A DNA stretch of 64,000 nt from Mugil cephalus (GCF_022458985.1 NC_061782.1:8883672-8947671); one strand, 5' to 3'. Shown: positions 37,101 through 54,175, counted from the stretch's first letter. Notes: a model not told the origin generated them from the sequence alone. Program-made: numbers and translations.

Positions 37101-40100
37101 CATGTGGTTGACCTTTTTAATGAAATAGATTGATATATCTGAAGACAAAAATCTCTATGTCCAGTTGCCTTTCTTTCAAATTTTGGAGAAAATTCACAGA
37201 CAACATAATTTGCTGTCCAGTGAATGGACAACCATAAGATTTTGTCAATGATAATAACTTTTGTGATGTTGAACTTGAGCATCATCACCAAGACAAAATT
37301 GCAACTTTTAATTTGTGAGTCTGTAAAAAGTATGATTTCTGTTTAGTGCTAATTAGCTCGTTGCTCGCCTGCAACTGTTTCCAAATGAATTATCAACATT
37401 CCCTTCTCCTGTACATGATAAACATAGTTATGTTAGCATGCCGATCTTAGCAATCGATTTACCACTGTATCACAGATTCTTGATTCTTGTTTATGACACA
37501 GCAGCTTCGCAATATAATTCAGATAATTTCGTCACCCAATCTGTCCCACAGCTGTTTGTAGAGAACTGTCCTCTCCCTTGAGTTCGTTTAAAGTGCAGCT
37601 GAAGTTCACCATGTCTGAGGCCTTTGTGTAGTGACTGTAACATGTCACTAAATTTGCAGTATGACAAAAAATTTGACCCTGATCGGACGTCTGGTGGTGC
37701 AGACGACCAGTTCAAACTAACCAGGTAGTGTGAGCTGGTTGTCTAACTGCTGCACAACAGTGAACCTGACCAAGGTCAGAGGTGGAGACAAACCACCACT
37801 CTTGTCCTCACACGAATGTCCTGAAGGAAGGGCAACGGAGAGATAAAACGGGGAGGACAAGGTCAGTGGGAGAGTCAGAGTGACAGGCAGAGCAATATTC
37901 TTGTGAAAATACTCAGTCCTCGGTGCACTTTCACTTTTCATCAACTGTTTTGGCTGCGCATGAGCTGAAGGAATGCACCGCGGGGCAGCGTGGAGCTCAG
38001 CCTGAAAGCTCACCGTCCCACCACTTCCCCTCCCCGCATCGAGCCCACGTCTTAACATGTCCACTTCAGTCCAACGCCGTATGAAACCAGGACACCCGAA
38101 GGAAGCACGTCGCTGTTCTCCGTCAGACGTGTGTAAGGGTCCCGTGTGATGTTTAGTCAAGATTTCCACCCGGATGTGAGACTGAAAACAGGACGTTTTA
38201 GGAACGTGTTGACAGCACAATGTCAAGTCCAATGCATGTGAACCATTTCTGTGAAGTCAAAAAGAAATGGGTTTGGCTCCTGAGTTAACTGAGATTAATG
38301 GCTTTTCGGGTCATGTGTGGGCACGACGGAGAGTTTGCTCTTCTCCGTCCACCGTGGTCTTTGTCAACTTTGTGGCTGCAGGCTGGAGTGGGAGAGAAAA
38401 TATATGAGCTTAACCTTGGTTGCTTTAAGACCCGCAGACATGCATACATTCACCCTAAGTGTATATAAAAAAACCCACTGTTGTTTCCTTTCTACACTTG
38501 GCTTCCCAAATTAGATAGTGAGGTTATACGTCCAGGATAGTTAACCTCACAGCAGAAAAAGGTCATGGATCTGAACTTGCAGCAGTCCTGGTTCGAAGCT
38601 GGAGTTCACACACACACAGTTTGGCTTAATCGGCCATGTGAGAAGGTGTGAATGTGAGCATGAATAGTCGTCTGTCTCTGCGTGTCAGCGCTGTGACTGC
38701 CTGTTGACTGCCTCTGCACGATGTGAGCTGGAATGGATAACAGCCCCCCCGCTCCTCCGTCACACTAACGGATAAGCTAGCACAGTTACAGTAATGGATG
38801 GATGGGTCGCGAGGCTAGCCATTACCGGCCTCACCGCAGCTCTATCAGTCTACATGCTACAGTCATGTGGTTACTGTAAACTCTTTCCACAAATACAAAT
38901 CGGGCAGCAAAAACACCAATGTCCTCCGGCCTCCCGATGAGTCAAAAGCGCCACTCTCTTTTTTGGTTTTTGCCACAACGACTTACTGAACTGAGAGTGC
39001 ATGCCGTGCTTACACATTTTTGAATGATGATTTCCCACTGAAGTTTCCACTTCTTATGCTTAGATAAATCTACCCATCCATCTCTGTGCAACAATTTTTT
39101 ATGTTCGTAAAGCGTGAAATTCACATCATCTAGATTCAGTTTTCCTCGCTGGCATAAATAGGCCCGCGTCTGTACATAAATATAAATGCGAACACCCCAT
39201 TTTTTTTTTTTTTACACACCCACTGATACACGCACCGTAAATAAACAGTGAGCAAGGAAAATAAATTTGCTCATAAAAGACAGATGCTGCTATTGGATGG
39301 GAGATTAGTCTTGGCTTGGAGCCTCCCGTGAGAGAGAAGGATAACACTGCTGTGGTAAATGAAGTTATGTATTGGGTGTGTGGGGACCGGTGGAACAGTG
39401 GCAGCCAGTGCTGGAAAGTGGACACAGCTCAGCTCTTGAAGGCTTTGCACTGTGTTAGCCCTGAGCTATAGCTTTAGAGCGAGGGCGGCAGAAGGGACAA
39501 ATCTCAAAATTTGCTGGACTTTCCCACCACTTTTCAAATATCCACAGCTGGTTCCCAGTAACGCATCTAATCTAATTATTGGCACAACTGCCAGTTTATG
39601 TATTAAAGTGGGACACGACACGCAATCGCTACAACAAAACTCTCCCATCCACATGCAGCTTTTTTTCATAATGGGCCACTTGAAGAAACACTCACCAACT
39701 GTTTGCTCAGTGGCTAAGAGGTTCCCACTGTGTTGACTATTATTCTACTCTCTACAGGGTGGGCCGTCTCACTGGAGGTATCAAATGATCACCTATTCTG
39801 TTTTCCCTCGAGTGGACGTATCGGCCGAAGCATCAATGAGCCACTGTGGAGGTGACGGCTCGTGACACGCAAACCGAGAGAAAAAGGGAAGCTGTCAATC
39901 ACGCCCGAGGCTTAGGCCGCCTCAATAATGCTCTGTCTCCCGTAGGTTAGAAAATGTAGAGCACATGTGACAATTGCTTAAAAAATTTGTTTGTATAGAT
40001 GCGGCAGTGGGGATTTTTTTCCTTCACCACCCGCAGGTTTTTATTTTCTTTTAAGTGGAAAGGTGGGAATATGACGTGACTAAGGAGTCTTGCAACTTGT

Positions 40101-41220
40101 CCGTCCATAAAGACCATTTGTTTAATGTGCAGGATGCTCTCAGGGAAATGTAAACAGCAAGAAAGGTGATGACTAAACCCTCACCCCTGAAAACTCTTCA
40201 TTCCTGTCTGGCGTCATGAAAGAAGCTCTTCAGTCATGACATGTTAAAAAAAAAAAAAAAACACTCCATCCAACATCTCTCCCCTGAGGGAAAGAGAGTA
40301 GTCCTAGGTGTGGCTTCAGCTCTGGAGGCAAGAGTTTTTCATGTCTAGCTCCGTTTTAAAAAAAATAAATAAATTATTCTAATAACTTGAAGGCGTGCGG
40401 AAATAAAACTAAAAAAAAAAAAACATGATTAACTGCAGAAAATGTTTGCATTAGTAAACAGAGCTGTAGGAGCATGTGATGCAGCCTCTGGGCCACATAA
40501 ACCACAAGCAGCACCTCTGGCTCACCATAGACGGGGCCTTTGGGAGAGAGGTGGAATTTGAATAAAATTTTCACTGCGCTGAAATAAAGATCTGTAACAA
40601 ACGACAGGTTTCACTCAGGTTGAATAAGCACGGTCCCGACAGCTGGAGACCTCCCTCTGAGTCGAGTCTGCAGCCGTGTTATTAGATGGCGGCTGGTTAT
40701 GAGGTCTTGACCACCGACTTTCACTACATTTAGAGATCTTTTCTCCAAAGCATGTATGTGCACGAACAGTGTAGCTGTCAGGGCAAAAACAAACTCGAGC
40801 GATTTATCACTCGGCCCGACAGTCGAACACAGCAGAACACGGCCTTTATTTTCATTAATAGCGTTTCGCTGCATTCCTCACATCTGTGGTTGCAGGCGAA
40901 ATATCTGCCGGTCCTGACAGATGCAAAAGGAAACTGGAGAAATTAGTCTTGAAACGGGCAAAAACAGAACTGTAGCACCATCTACCTACAAGAGTGAACC
41001 GTGGAGAAGCTTTGCTCCTCAGTCTGTTCACCTGAAGAAAACTCAGGTCTATCAGAGATGGACAGCCAACAGTAAAAATGACTTGGAAGATAATTTAAGG
41101 TGGTATGTATCTCTTTATTGTTGCAATGTATTAATCTTTTCATCATTGTTACTCAGACATGGTTGAAACTAAAGCGACATGCCTTTGGGGAAAATGACTT
41201 TGAGAAGAGGAATTTGTCAA

Positions 41221-41228
41221 ATAATAAC

Positions 41229-41263
<35 letters not shown>
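41221..41263. repeat. (AAT)n microsatellite
   Basis: About 14 AAT/ATA units with one early interruption, in the spacer below spast. Confidence 0.9.
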
Positions 41264-41265
<2 letters not shown>

Positions 41266-41792
41266 GCAAAAGCAAATGAATACTTCATGAATAGATTTAT
41301 TGATGACTGAGGAGAGTGCTATGTAGCTATGTACAGGTTTCATTAATGAAATACTTTTCATCTAAATTGTCAATCAAGGCTTTGTATCTATAACTACTCG
41401 TGCAAATGAAAAATCTTCTGTTAACCAGTCTAACAACGCAAAAACACACACTTTGGCTGAATTCTTTTCCCAATTATTATCACTCTTGCACGTGTGTGTA
41501 AGAACAGAGAGCACTTGGTGATTGGTACCATCACATGTCACTATAGATCTAAATAAACGGCAGAAGTTACAGAAACTTGCTTTTGTCTTCAAGCAATGAT
41601 CACATGTCATTGCGCAGAACATTCTTGAGAATAAATAGAACAACAGTTTCAGGAGTGTAGAAATACAGATTTCCAGAAGCACCGTTTCACCAAATTCTTT
41701 CCGTACCACACAGAATTATTCCAGAATGCTTCAGATATCAAAATATTCACACATCTGAGCTTTACCTGCCTGTAGAAAGTGTGTCACAGGTT

Positions 41793-41798
41793 TTTATT
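41793..41798 (-). terminator. spast: Polyadenylation signal of spast
   Basis: AATAAA on the minus strand about 62 nt past the spast stop codon; a T-rich tract lies between them on plus. Longer 3' UTRs using hexamers further down are possible. Confidence 0.5.
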
Positions 41799-41859
41799 CA
41801 CATTATTAATTATATTTCCTTTTTTTTTTTTTTTTACAAGAGAAAACGAACAATCAAGT

Positions 41860-45192
<3,333 letters not shown>

Positions 45193-46751
45193 GACCCTCG
45201 CGTTACTGTCTCCCTGTTGTCCGTTATAACGCAGAGTTAGCCCCTTCAGGAAGGAAACGGTGAAAATTAGCTTTTAAGTCGCATTCAAATGTGGTTCAGT
45301 CCGCAGCCCGTGGCTTACTATTAAACTTTTGTTTGCCTCTGTAGATATATATCACATTAATTCAGCAGGGTATCATAACAACCAAAACATCCACAGACAA
45401 CTTCCGCTTTCGCGTGTATACGAGCGATAGGCCCCGCCCCATTCCGCTTCGTTTTCTTCTTCTTCTGCTCATTTGAAGCCAGCATTCCAAAGTGCGTTAC
45501 CGCCACCTACAGGATTATATCTCATTTGAACCATGAAACCATGTATACTAAGCTCAAAAACATTAATTTTGTCTTCTTTAAACTCTCTTTAAACAAGTAG
45601 GATAGGTAAGATTTTTCAATACCTGATATTCTTACTGTCATCTGCAGTCTTCTTCAGAGGCTTCATCTCTATACTAAGATTATCTATATTCACTCACTTA
45701 ACAGACCATTTTAACCAGAAATTGAACTTGTGAAATTAATGTTTTTAATTTCTTCACTAAATCCTCGCTCATGACTGTTATAACAAATTAATTGGTAACT
45801 CGACTCACTGAAAAAAAGATAGAAACACGTGTCAGTACATGACTATATGTACTACTATACTAGAAGAAGAATGGTTTATTGTCAGTGCACACAAGTTAAA
45901 ACGAAATTATCTTTGGTAGTAATCTCTGGTAGCAGCTTGAGGTCAGGATTTTATAAAGGTTTGCAAAGCGAGTTTGCATATTTTTGTCTTGGCAAAAGAT
46001 GAACGACAAATTAAGCTGCATTAAGTTGCTGCACTATGGGCCTCTGAAGTAGAAAATTCCAATCCTGTGTAAATATAAATACAAGGAACAAACACTGCTT
46101 GTACCATTAACTATATATACTATATTCCTTAAATATATAATAAATAAATGTGTAAATATATGTGTAAAGACGTCTTGTACCCGCTCACCTGACGGGCAGT
46201 GCAATTTCATAATCAAACAATCACGTCAATTTAGGACACGCCCCTTGTGTTTCTTTAGCGAATCACGTCAAGCTGGCCAACCGAGGAACCAATCAAAACC
46301 CTCTGACGTCACTCTAATAACAGTTTCAGAAACGCCCGTTACCTGGCTCAGCAGACAAACCAGTAAAATCCTCAGATCCCGGCAGTGACAGCGCTTGGTT
46401 TTTATTATTTTTCTCCCCGCATTCGTTCGTGGCACATCGCAAAGACTTTGAAATTTGTGCCTTCGTAAATTTACACGATAACATCGCCAAAACTGCCCGA
46501 CAAACTGACGTTAGCTGCCCTCCCCCAGCTTACTTATTAACCGGTAACAACACAAGGGCCAGCTGAGGATAGGCTGAGCTCGTTAGCAAGCTAGCCTGCT
46601 GTCTCTCCAGTACAACTAGTACAACTGCCCTTTGTCTTTTCAAGCAAGGTAGCTAGCAGTCGCTAACACCGGGGCTTTTTTGCGATTTTCTTTTACTTTT
46701 TTTCGCCTGACAAGAATTAAGTAAACCAAGATAGGCGGCTTGGGAACCAAG
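45193..46751. promoter_or_regulatory. Divergent promoter region of spast and memo1
   Basis: 1.56 kb between the two start codons, genes pointing away from each other. The spast side has a GC box (GCCCCGCCCC, 45431-45440) about 240 nt before the ATG. The memo1 side has a CCAAT box near 46289-46294 and a CRE at 46304-46311, about 440 nt before the memo1 ATG. Between lies AT-rich sequence with no exon. Leaders appear to continue directly into the coding exons, since no clear acceptor precedes either ATG. Confidence 0.7.
46304..46311. promoter_or_regulatory. Palindromic CRE (TGACGTCA)
   Basis: Perfect full-site CREB/ATF element, just downstream of AACCAATC (CCAAT box), in the memo1-proximal part of the divergent promoter. 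A match to a known motif; binding itself is inferred. Confidence 0.6.
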
Positions 46752-48692
46752 ATGTCGAACCGAGTGGTGTGCAGAGAAGCAAGTCACGCCGGGAGCTGGT
46801 ACTCTGCCTCGGGTAACTGTCAACACACCACCGCCTGCCTTAGCATGCTCTATGCTACTTTGTCATTTAGCTTTCTATCTTATTTATTTGGTGACTTTAT
46901 TATCGTGTGGCATTTCTGTTGTCGTGGCATTATAGCCGATGTCTTCGTGGTTTGCCAACACAGACAGACGAAGGTAATAGCCAGTGGTAGGTAGGGTTGT
47001 AGTTGTTATCCCTCTGATTAAAAAGTCGACTAGCTTTTTTTTTTTTTTTTTTTTAACTGGTATTGACTACCTCGCCCGTTATCCCATACGGCGCATGGAT
47101 AGTTTGAGCTTATTCAGCACTTCATTTTCGGACGGTGTTTCAAAACACACAGGCGTCTTTCTGCTCAGCATTTTTATTTTATTTTTTATTTTTTTTTTGA
47201 CGATCTATCAACTCAACCGGAGCTAACTTGGCTAATATTGCAGAACTTCCTGGCCTACGTGCTACCTGGCCAGCTACACTATACATATCCCGTAACATAT
47301 CTGCCTATTTAAACATAAGCTGCTGTTCTTGTCATTGGTCTTGTTATTCTCCGTGACAGTGATTCGCCTAAGTTATGTGCAGAAACACTCCCTGCCATGA
47401 AACAAAGGACTGGGTAGGGGAGGGCAGAAAGCTGAAGGTTCATATTGCACCCCTTCCCCCATTTGCAGCTATACGGTTGTTTTCATGAAACCCCGCAAGG
47501 CTGTCTGTTTATCCTTCACAAGCCTGCTTCACTGCATTGTTGGGTTACAGCCTTTTTCGACAGCACATGTACCTATTAATAAACAACACCGATATTTTTT
47601 ATTGCATGTCAACCACAAAGGACGGTGCAAAGGCTAATATAAATCTATATCATTGTCGATGTCCTCCTTTTTTCTTTTCTATTTTTTTTTTTTTTTTTTT
47701 AAAACAAAAACGGATACTTGTTTTGCCAGGAGGTTTAATTATAATCCAGTCAGCTTAGTGTGGTTGATGCTGACATAAAGATAACTCCTCTGGACACTGT
47801 ATTGTATCGTAACATAAGCAGTAGATTCCATAGTTAGCAAGATTAAAACATGGATTATTTAATTCTTTATTGTAGAGTTAAAGGTTTAATGTTACACTTA
47901 CACGGTCCTGCTAATAAATGTTTAGGAAGAGCTGCGTTATGCATCACTGGAGATGGGTGATTATCTGTACTGAATGTGGTTTGGATTATTCAAGTTTATT
48001 TCCATTTCAAATGCAAAATACCGTTACTTAAGTGACGAGGCTGAATTAATCGCTGTCACATTGAGATTCCACATCTCGAGCATTATTATTAAGCGCACAT
48101 GCTGCCATCAAGAAATGCCAGGATCTTATTATATTGATTAGACAAATTTATCTGCTGTGTCATTCTCTCGATTTACCACAAATATATATACACACTGAGT
48201 AGTGAAACTATTTAAACTACTGTCAGGAGAAGTAAATAACATCTTGTGACAATTGAACGTTCTGCTGGGAAACATTTGGACTTGTCATTTGTGTGGATGT
48301 TACTTAGACATGAATCACCCACCTAGACCAGATCAGGCACCCCCACCTCATAGCAATGACACTCCTTAATGACAGTAGCCATCCCCAGCAGGATGCACAC
48401 TGACACAAGCACACACACAAAAATGTTTTAAGAACAACTCAAAAAGCATGGTCCAAATTCATTAGATCCCAAACTGATCAAGTGTTTTTGGGATGCACTA
48501 GAACAAGCCTGATCCACAGAGGCCCCACCCCTCAACCTCAAAATGACACAAAGGCCCCCCACTAACATTTTCTTGCCGGACACCCTCCCTCACAAGACCC
48601 ATGTCCATTCTCTGATGAGTGTTTTGGAGGCATAAGGGAAACCTACACAATATTAGGAAGGTGGTCATAATGTTATGCCTTTATAATGCTGG

Positions 48693-48737
<45 letters not shown>

Positions 48738-51230
48738 TTATTTCTATCTTTTCAGGATCCCAGCTGAATGCACAGCTAGAAGGCTGGCTGTCCCAAGCAC
48801 AGTCCACCATCAGACCTGCTAGAGCTATCATAGCACCGTGAGCACACATTGACAAATAGAAGATAATTAAAAAAGGAAAAATCTTACGAACACGCTGAAA
48901 TGCCGCCTGATCCTGATTTGTCATGTGCTTATTTGCAGCCATGCCGGGTACACCTACTGTGGTGCTTGTGCAGCGCATGCCTACAAGCAGGTTGATCCCT
49001 CTGTCACGTAAGTTGTTCAGGTTTCTTTTTTATTAAGAAAAGCGTCAGTGGGACAGTTTCTTAATTTCACTGCACTTGCAGAACGAACAGATGTTGGTGT
49101 CTGGATTAGGACATCGAGCTGGTGGAGTTTTTATGAACAGAGTCATTGAGATAAATATCCTGTTGCCCTTCAGTCGTAGGGTGTTCATCCTGGGACCTTC
49201 ACACCATGTGCCCCTCTCCCGCTGTGCCCTGTCACCTGCAGACATCTATAGAACGCCCCTCTATGACCTGAGAATCGACCAGAAGGGTATTTCCCACATG
49301 TCGTACAAATTTCTACATTTGTGTGTGTGTGTTTGTCCTTCAGTCTCATTTGTTAACTTGTGCTGACTGATACATTATGTATGAAGGCATTTTAAGGGTT
49401 AGTCATGCCGTTTTGGATCATTGCACCTCAAAATGTTGTAAAAAAAAAACAAACAAACAAGCATGTGTTTGACCCCATCTGACCATTATAGCCTAATCTG
49501 ACCACAACTCCAACATGCATACTAGCAGTTTTGCGTGGCAATGCTGTTTTAATTGTCCCTTAGAAATCAGACAGTTCCCTGGCTCCTTGGATACAGAATT
49601 TCTCAATGTTTAGGTTTTGCTCATCTAGCCACTTATCTCAGTTCCACCTCTGAATACGTGCGCAGCTCCCAAAATAACTTAATCACTTGACATGGGTATG
49701 ATAACACACTCAAATTAAATGAAACCTCTCTTTCACAGTTTATGCTGACCTCTGGAAAACTGGGTTGTTTGAGAGGATGAGTATGCAGACAGATGAAGAT
49801 GAGCACAGTATTGAAATGCACTTGCCTTACACTGCTAAAGCCATGGAGAGGTAACGCACACAGAAGTTACATAATTTAACCAAACTAACAGTGTACAGCT
49901 CAATTTTAAGTGTTACCGACAAGTAAGAAGACGGTACAGATATGTGTCATTCTGTTTTGTCTTGTCATTACCTTTCTCTACATATTGTAAAGCAGAGCCA
50001 CACTGGTGTAGGGAAACTTGGAAAGTGTGGTAGATGCATAATTGATAAAGCCTTCTGTTGGCTGGCTTGTGTCAAAAGCATTTTCTTGGTTCTGAAAAGC
50101 AAGGAGTTCATCCTATGAATGGAACAGAGTCCTTTAGCTGTTATAGTAAGTTGTACTAAAAACATGTTGGTATTAGTCATGAAGGTGTTGTGTGTACGGT
50201 GTCTTTAACCCACTGATCTTGCGTTTCAGTCACAAAGACGAGTTTAGCATCGTCCCCGTGCTCGTGGGCGCCCTGAGTGAGTCTAAGGAGCAGGAATATG
50301 GGAAAGTGCTCAGCAAGTACCTGGCAGACCCATCCAACCTTTTCATCATCTCTTCGGACTTCTGCCACTGGGGTAAGTGCAGAGCTTTTACGCTTTCATC
50401 TCGGCTTTTAAAAGTGTTGTTTGTGATGACAGGATAACTCCATGCTGAACCTTTGACAAGACTCAACCCAGCTGTGCACCGTTGTCTGTTTTGTGTTTTG
50501 AAGGCCAACGGTTTCGCTACACATACTACGACGAATCTCAAGGAGAGATCTACAGGTCTATCGAGCATCTTGATAAAATGGTAACCACTGAGATATTTTA
50601 GTAATTCATTTTGTTGTAAAATGCCCTTTTCCACTCTTGGGGAAGCAGGAAGGTTCATTGTCACACTTTACCGTGACACTTAATGGAAGCGAGCTACCAT
50701 TAATTCTACATGTTTTGTTTTTTTTACCAATGTGCTGGCTGTAAATGAACTATGTTTTTAGGACATTAAGAACACGCTAACCTTTTATCACTTCTGCTTA
50801 TTCAGGGGATGGGCATTATAGAACAGCTGGATCCAATGTCTTTCACTAACTACTTGAAGAAGTACCGCAACACCATCTGTGGGCGTCACCCTATCGGAGT
50901 GCTGCTAAATGTAAGTACCACAGAAGAAGAGGCTCTGGGCATATCCATATTTCACTTTAGTTGACTGTTGATTGCAGCTGAACGACAGTCAGTAAATATA
51001 TATATATATATGGATGTATGGATATGGCTACGTCTGGCCAATAAACGATGAATAACGTGGTGCTACAGTGATGCTGAGTGGATGTTACTGTTTTGCAGGC
51101 TGTGGCTGAACTGAGAAAGTCTGGTTTAGAAATGAACTTCTCTTTCCTGAACTACGCCCAGTCAAGTCAGTGCAGGAACTGGCAGGACAGCTCCGTGAGT
51201 TACGCTGCTGGGGCGCTCATCGTTCATTGA
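46752..51230 (+). CDS. memo1: MEMO1 (mediator of ErbB2-driven cell motility 1)
   Basis: Intracellular metal-binding protein of the MEMO family, fold related to class III extradiol dioxygenases, linked to growth-factor-driven motility and redox/iron handling. Nine coding exons: 46752-46812, 48756-48837, 48939-49007, 49174-49286, 49739-49850, 50230-50372, 50504-50580, 50806-50910, 51099-51230. Phases agree throughout; 894 nt gives 297 aa, the human length. Candidate metal ligands sit at the human positions: His49 (APHAGY), His81 (GPSHHVP), Asp189 and His192 (SSDFCHWG), Cys244 (NTICGRHP). The start is in the expected context ([16 protein letters not shown]). Intron 1 is 1.9 kb and holds a Tc1-like remnant and a TA microsatellite; other introns are 0.1-0.45 kb. 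The last exon contains an internal GTGAGT at 51195-51200 that would be a good donor if used. Head-to-head with spast. No defects seen. Confidence 0.97.
48312..48680 (-). mobile_element. Tc1-like remnant in memo1 intron 1 (copy 3)
   Basis: Reverse-oriented relative of the 8683-9073 copy: the right end CCTACACAATATTAGG...GGTGGTCATAATGTTATGCC is the complement of that copy's left end, and GATCCCAAACTGATCAAGTG matches the common interior. The left end is degraded (GACCAGATCAGGCA). No transposase frame. Confidence 0.7.
48697..48729. repeat. (TA)n microsatellite next to a T run
   Basis: About 16 TA units followed by a T-rich run, ending roughly 25 nt upstream of the memo1 exon 2 acceptor (48754-48755), so it supplies much of that intron's pyrimidine tract. 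Confidence 0.9.
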
Positions 51231-51737
51231 GGTCAACCTTCGCAGGGGCCACCGCAACGCCGCCACCCTGCCCTTACTTATCTATCGCCATAACCCGACC
51301 CAGACACCCTTCCTCTCTCTCCCCCCTCCCCTCCCCCGCCTCCCCCGAGTTACACCCACTATTTGCAGGAAGGACCTTGATACTCGAAGCCAATATAGTC
51401 TCCTTTCTCTGTCTCTCCTTCAACTCTCCTCCGCCTTTTCTCTACCCTCCTCTCAGTTTGAAGTGTGTCTCAGAGCTTTCGGTTGAAACATTTTTGCTTG
51501 AAGTGCAGTTTTATAGGAGCGAATCCTTAGAGGAGATAGGAAGAGTAGAAATTGTTTCTGCTTGGAGTAAGCATAGGGAGGGGGAATTCTTATTAGGATA
51601 TTTTGTGAGGACTAATGCCGTCCTCTTGGTCCCTTTTTTGTGTTCTGACAAAAAAAAAAATTTTAGTTGTAGTAACATTATCTTTATATTTGGGCTCAAT
51701 CACTTTTTCTTGTATTTTGCCTCAGAAAAACAATTAA

Positions 51738-51743
51738 AATAAA
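51738..51743 (+). terminator. memo1: Polyadenylation signal of memo1
   Basis: AATAAA about 510 nt after the memo1 stop, overlapping an ATTAAA. The intervening 3' UTR starts pyrimidine-rich (near 51290-51470). The 190-codon open frame across it, starting in the last exon, is out of frame with memo1 and looks incidental. Confidence 0.55.
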
Positions 51744-52220
51744 ACTGCAGATACTAACAGAGAATATTGAAATGTTGCCGGATGAAAATGAGTGTTTTGA
51801 CTGACTGCCCTAAGATGCGTTCTACTTAAACTCTGAAATCAGTGTCATAGGTAATTAATACCAATACTTTACATATGTTGTAGTTGCTAACAAAGGGCTG
51901 CATCCAACGGAGTTCACTAACCCCATACTGTACAAAACCAAAAACATTATTATCTTATTAGTTTATAAAATATACTATTTTATTCATATTCCTTTTAATT
52001 AGGTAGATTTATTGTATGTGTTTTATTATTATACGTGTGTTTCTGTTTTGGCCTGGGTGCCCCGAGACGATGTGCTTACTGTTACTACACGGTATCTGCA
52101 CTCTAGGAGGGATTTACAACTTTTTCTTTTTTTGTTAATATTTTGATTGACTTATGAAAAATATTATTGGGATGTTTTCATCCTTATGTTTAGTTTTTAC
52201 TTCTTTGCTCTCGAGTCAGC

Positions 52221-52657
52221 GGCTACGTTTACATGGACTCTAGTGTTATAATCAGAGTAAAATCAGAGCATAAAAGCCTCGTGTGACCACCTCAGTCTGA
52301 GCAGACTGGTCCAACTGGAAGGGATTTTCAGTCTAGTCGATAGGGGTGGTGCAAACCTTTAAAAAGGTGTTCAGAGCAAACATGTTAGAGCTTTATGTCC
52401 AATTAAAAGCTTGATTTGATTATTATTTAATACTTTTATTCAGCCTCACAGCCGTGGCAAAACAATAAGTTAGTAAAATGAGACGTAGACTTAGCGACAT
52501 GAAAACGTGGGTCTGTCTCACTCCATCATTTTCTTCTGTTAAACATCCAGAACCAGAAGTTATTTTTGTGTTTTCAGCCTGGATCATTTTATTCAGCATC
52601 CGTCTCTTAACAGAATGATTTTGATCGTACCTCATTAGTGTCCGTGTACACGTAGCC
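52221..52657. mobile_element. Non-autonomous DNA transposon with ~25-bp terminal inverted repeats
   Basis: Left end GGCTACGTTTACATGGACTC; the right end read on the other strand is GGCTACGTGTACACGGACAC, matching across about 25 nt with a few changes. The interior has the ATAATCAGAGTAAAATCAGA block that I associate with a common fish MITE-type repeat. No transposase frame. Confidence 0.75.
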
Positions 52658-54175
52658 CTGTAGAGTATCAGTTACACAAGTTTACTGCAGACGAAGAGCA
52701 CAACTGCATAATGTTTTCTAACATAAAAACTGGCAGATGTGGGTTCATGGCTTTTCTCAGACGAATCAGAAAAAACACTTGACTATTTATGTGGCGAAAC
52801 GTCGAGTCTGAGCGGAGGCAACGTTTCTGAATGTTTTCACAGATGAGCGAACGTCCGGACACACGGAAGCTGACTTCAAAACTGCACTTGTTATCAGCAG
52901 CAGCGTAGCGACAACATGATCCGCTGTCCTTTCATCTCCCGATTTGATGTCACTGACTTTTTGCTGCTGAAGTCGGTTATTCCCATTTAAATAATGCGGT
53001 CCTCCAACTTAGGTCCCTCCCTCTTGGCACCGTAAGAAGTGTCACGCTTTGCATTGAGCTACAATATCTGCTTGAACCAAGCGGGCACAGGCTGAAAGAT
53101 AAATCCCCAGACCTACTTTGACCTCTACAGCTAATTTAAGGGAAACTAGTAGAGCATGACACACTGTGCTATTGTGCCTTTTTAATCACTGTTGCACATA
53201 TACATATAAAGCGTATTCTCACTTTTAGTCTTATATTAGGATGTGTACTTCCATTTTTCTTTTGTTTTCCCACGTGTTTCTTCCCCTTTGCCTATTGCCC
53301 AACATCGTCTCCAGCATCGCCCGAACGCACCAGGCGTATATGACCTGCCCTCCCCTCCCCTCTCCCCACCCTCCTCTCTCTCCCATCTGTTGGTCTAAAA
53401 TGGCACCAACTGTTATCTTCTTTCTCCAGCAGGGAGTGGTGTTCTGTTTTTTTCTCCAAAATCACCTCATTCCTGTAGAGAGCGAGAGAGGGACGAAGGC
53501 TAAAACCTCAGCACTGTTCATGTTCCGTTTATGGATATATGTTTGTCTTAGAAAATGGTTTTTGTATTATAACTTTTCTTTTCTTCGTTAGAGGATTGGA
53601 ACTTACACGTCACAGACCTAAAAAAAAAATATACTACTTAACTACTCCCCTTAAAGGAGTTTTTTTGATCTCAGGTTCCACTGACAAAGCATCCCAAAAG
53701 GCTCTTCAGATAAGGCCGAGGATTCATGTTACAAAATAAGTAAAATATACTGAAAAGCCCGTGTGCTCTGGTGTCTTCATTTCTAGTATTTACACTCTCA
53801 CAGGCAACATGATATGTCGTTTGTCTTCCCGCAATGGAACAAATAACATTTTTATATTTTTAGAAGTGCTTAAAAAGTGTCTAAAAAAATTAAATCGAGG
53901 TTTGACTAATGTAAAACATGTATGGGTTTGGGTTAACTTGAGTGCGCTGGATACACTCATCCAGATATCCTTAATATATAGCAACTGTGTTTATCCTCCT
54001 GTTACCCAGGAGATGTTAACGTTGACCTCACCAGCAGAGGGAGCTAGTAGCGTAGAGGAAGATGATGTAAACGTATTTTTTAAATTTTATTTCAGGAAGT
54101 GATAAAACCGTTAACACAAAAGCCCGACATTTAATTCCGCCTTCGTGAAGATTTCAATGGCCAGTCTTTATCGAA

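Larger units (their letters stand above)
29978..41792. other. Long intergenic region between the opsin and spast
   Basis: About 11.8 kb with no convincing exon on either strand. It should hold the opsin promoter (near 30.0 kb). Longer open frames (168 codons at 35759-36265 plus; 171 codons at 37717-38232 minus) have no recognisable domain, biased codon use or splice context. Adjacent minus-strand frames at 33600-33978 look slightly protein-like but break and are not recognised. Contains a CTG-rich patch near 31137-31165, several A/T homopolymers, an inverted repeat at 34121-34166 and an (AAT)n array near 41.24 kb. Confidence 0.5.

Noticed and set aside
37717-38232. 171-codon minus-strand open frame
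   Set aside because: No motif or domain, and Pro/Ser/Leu content fits chance. No splice partners.
51170-51742. 190-codon plus-strand frame across the memo1 3' end
   Set aside because: Out of frame with memo1 and mostly 3' UTR; the memo1 frame ends at 51230 with the expected 297-residue protein.
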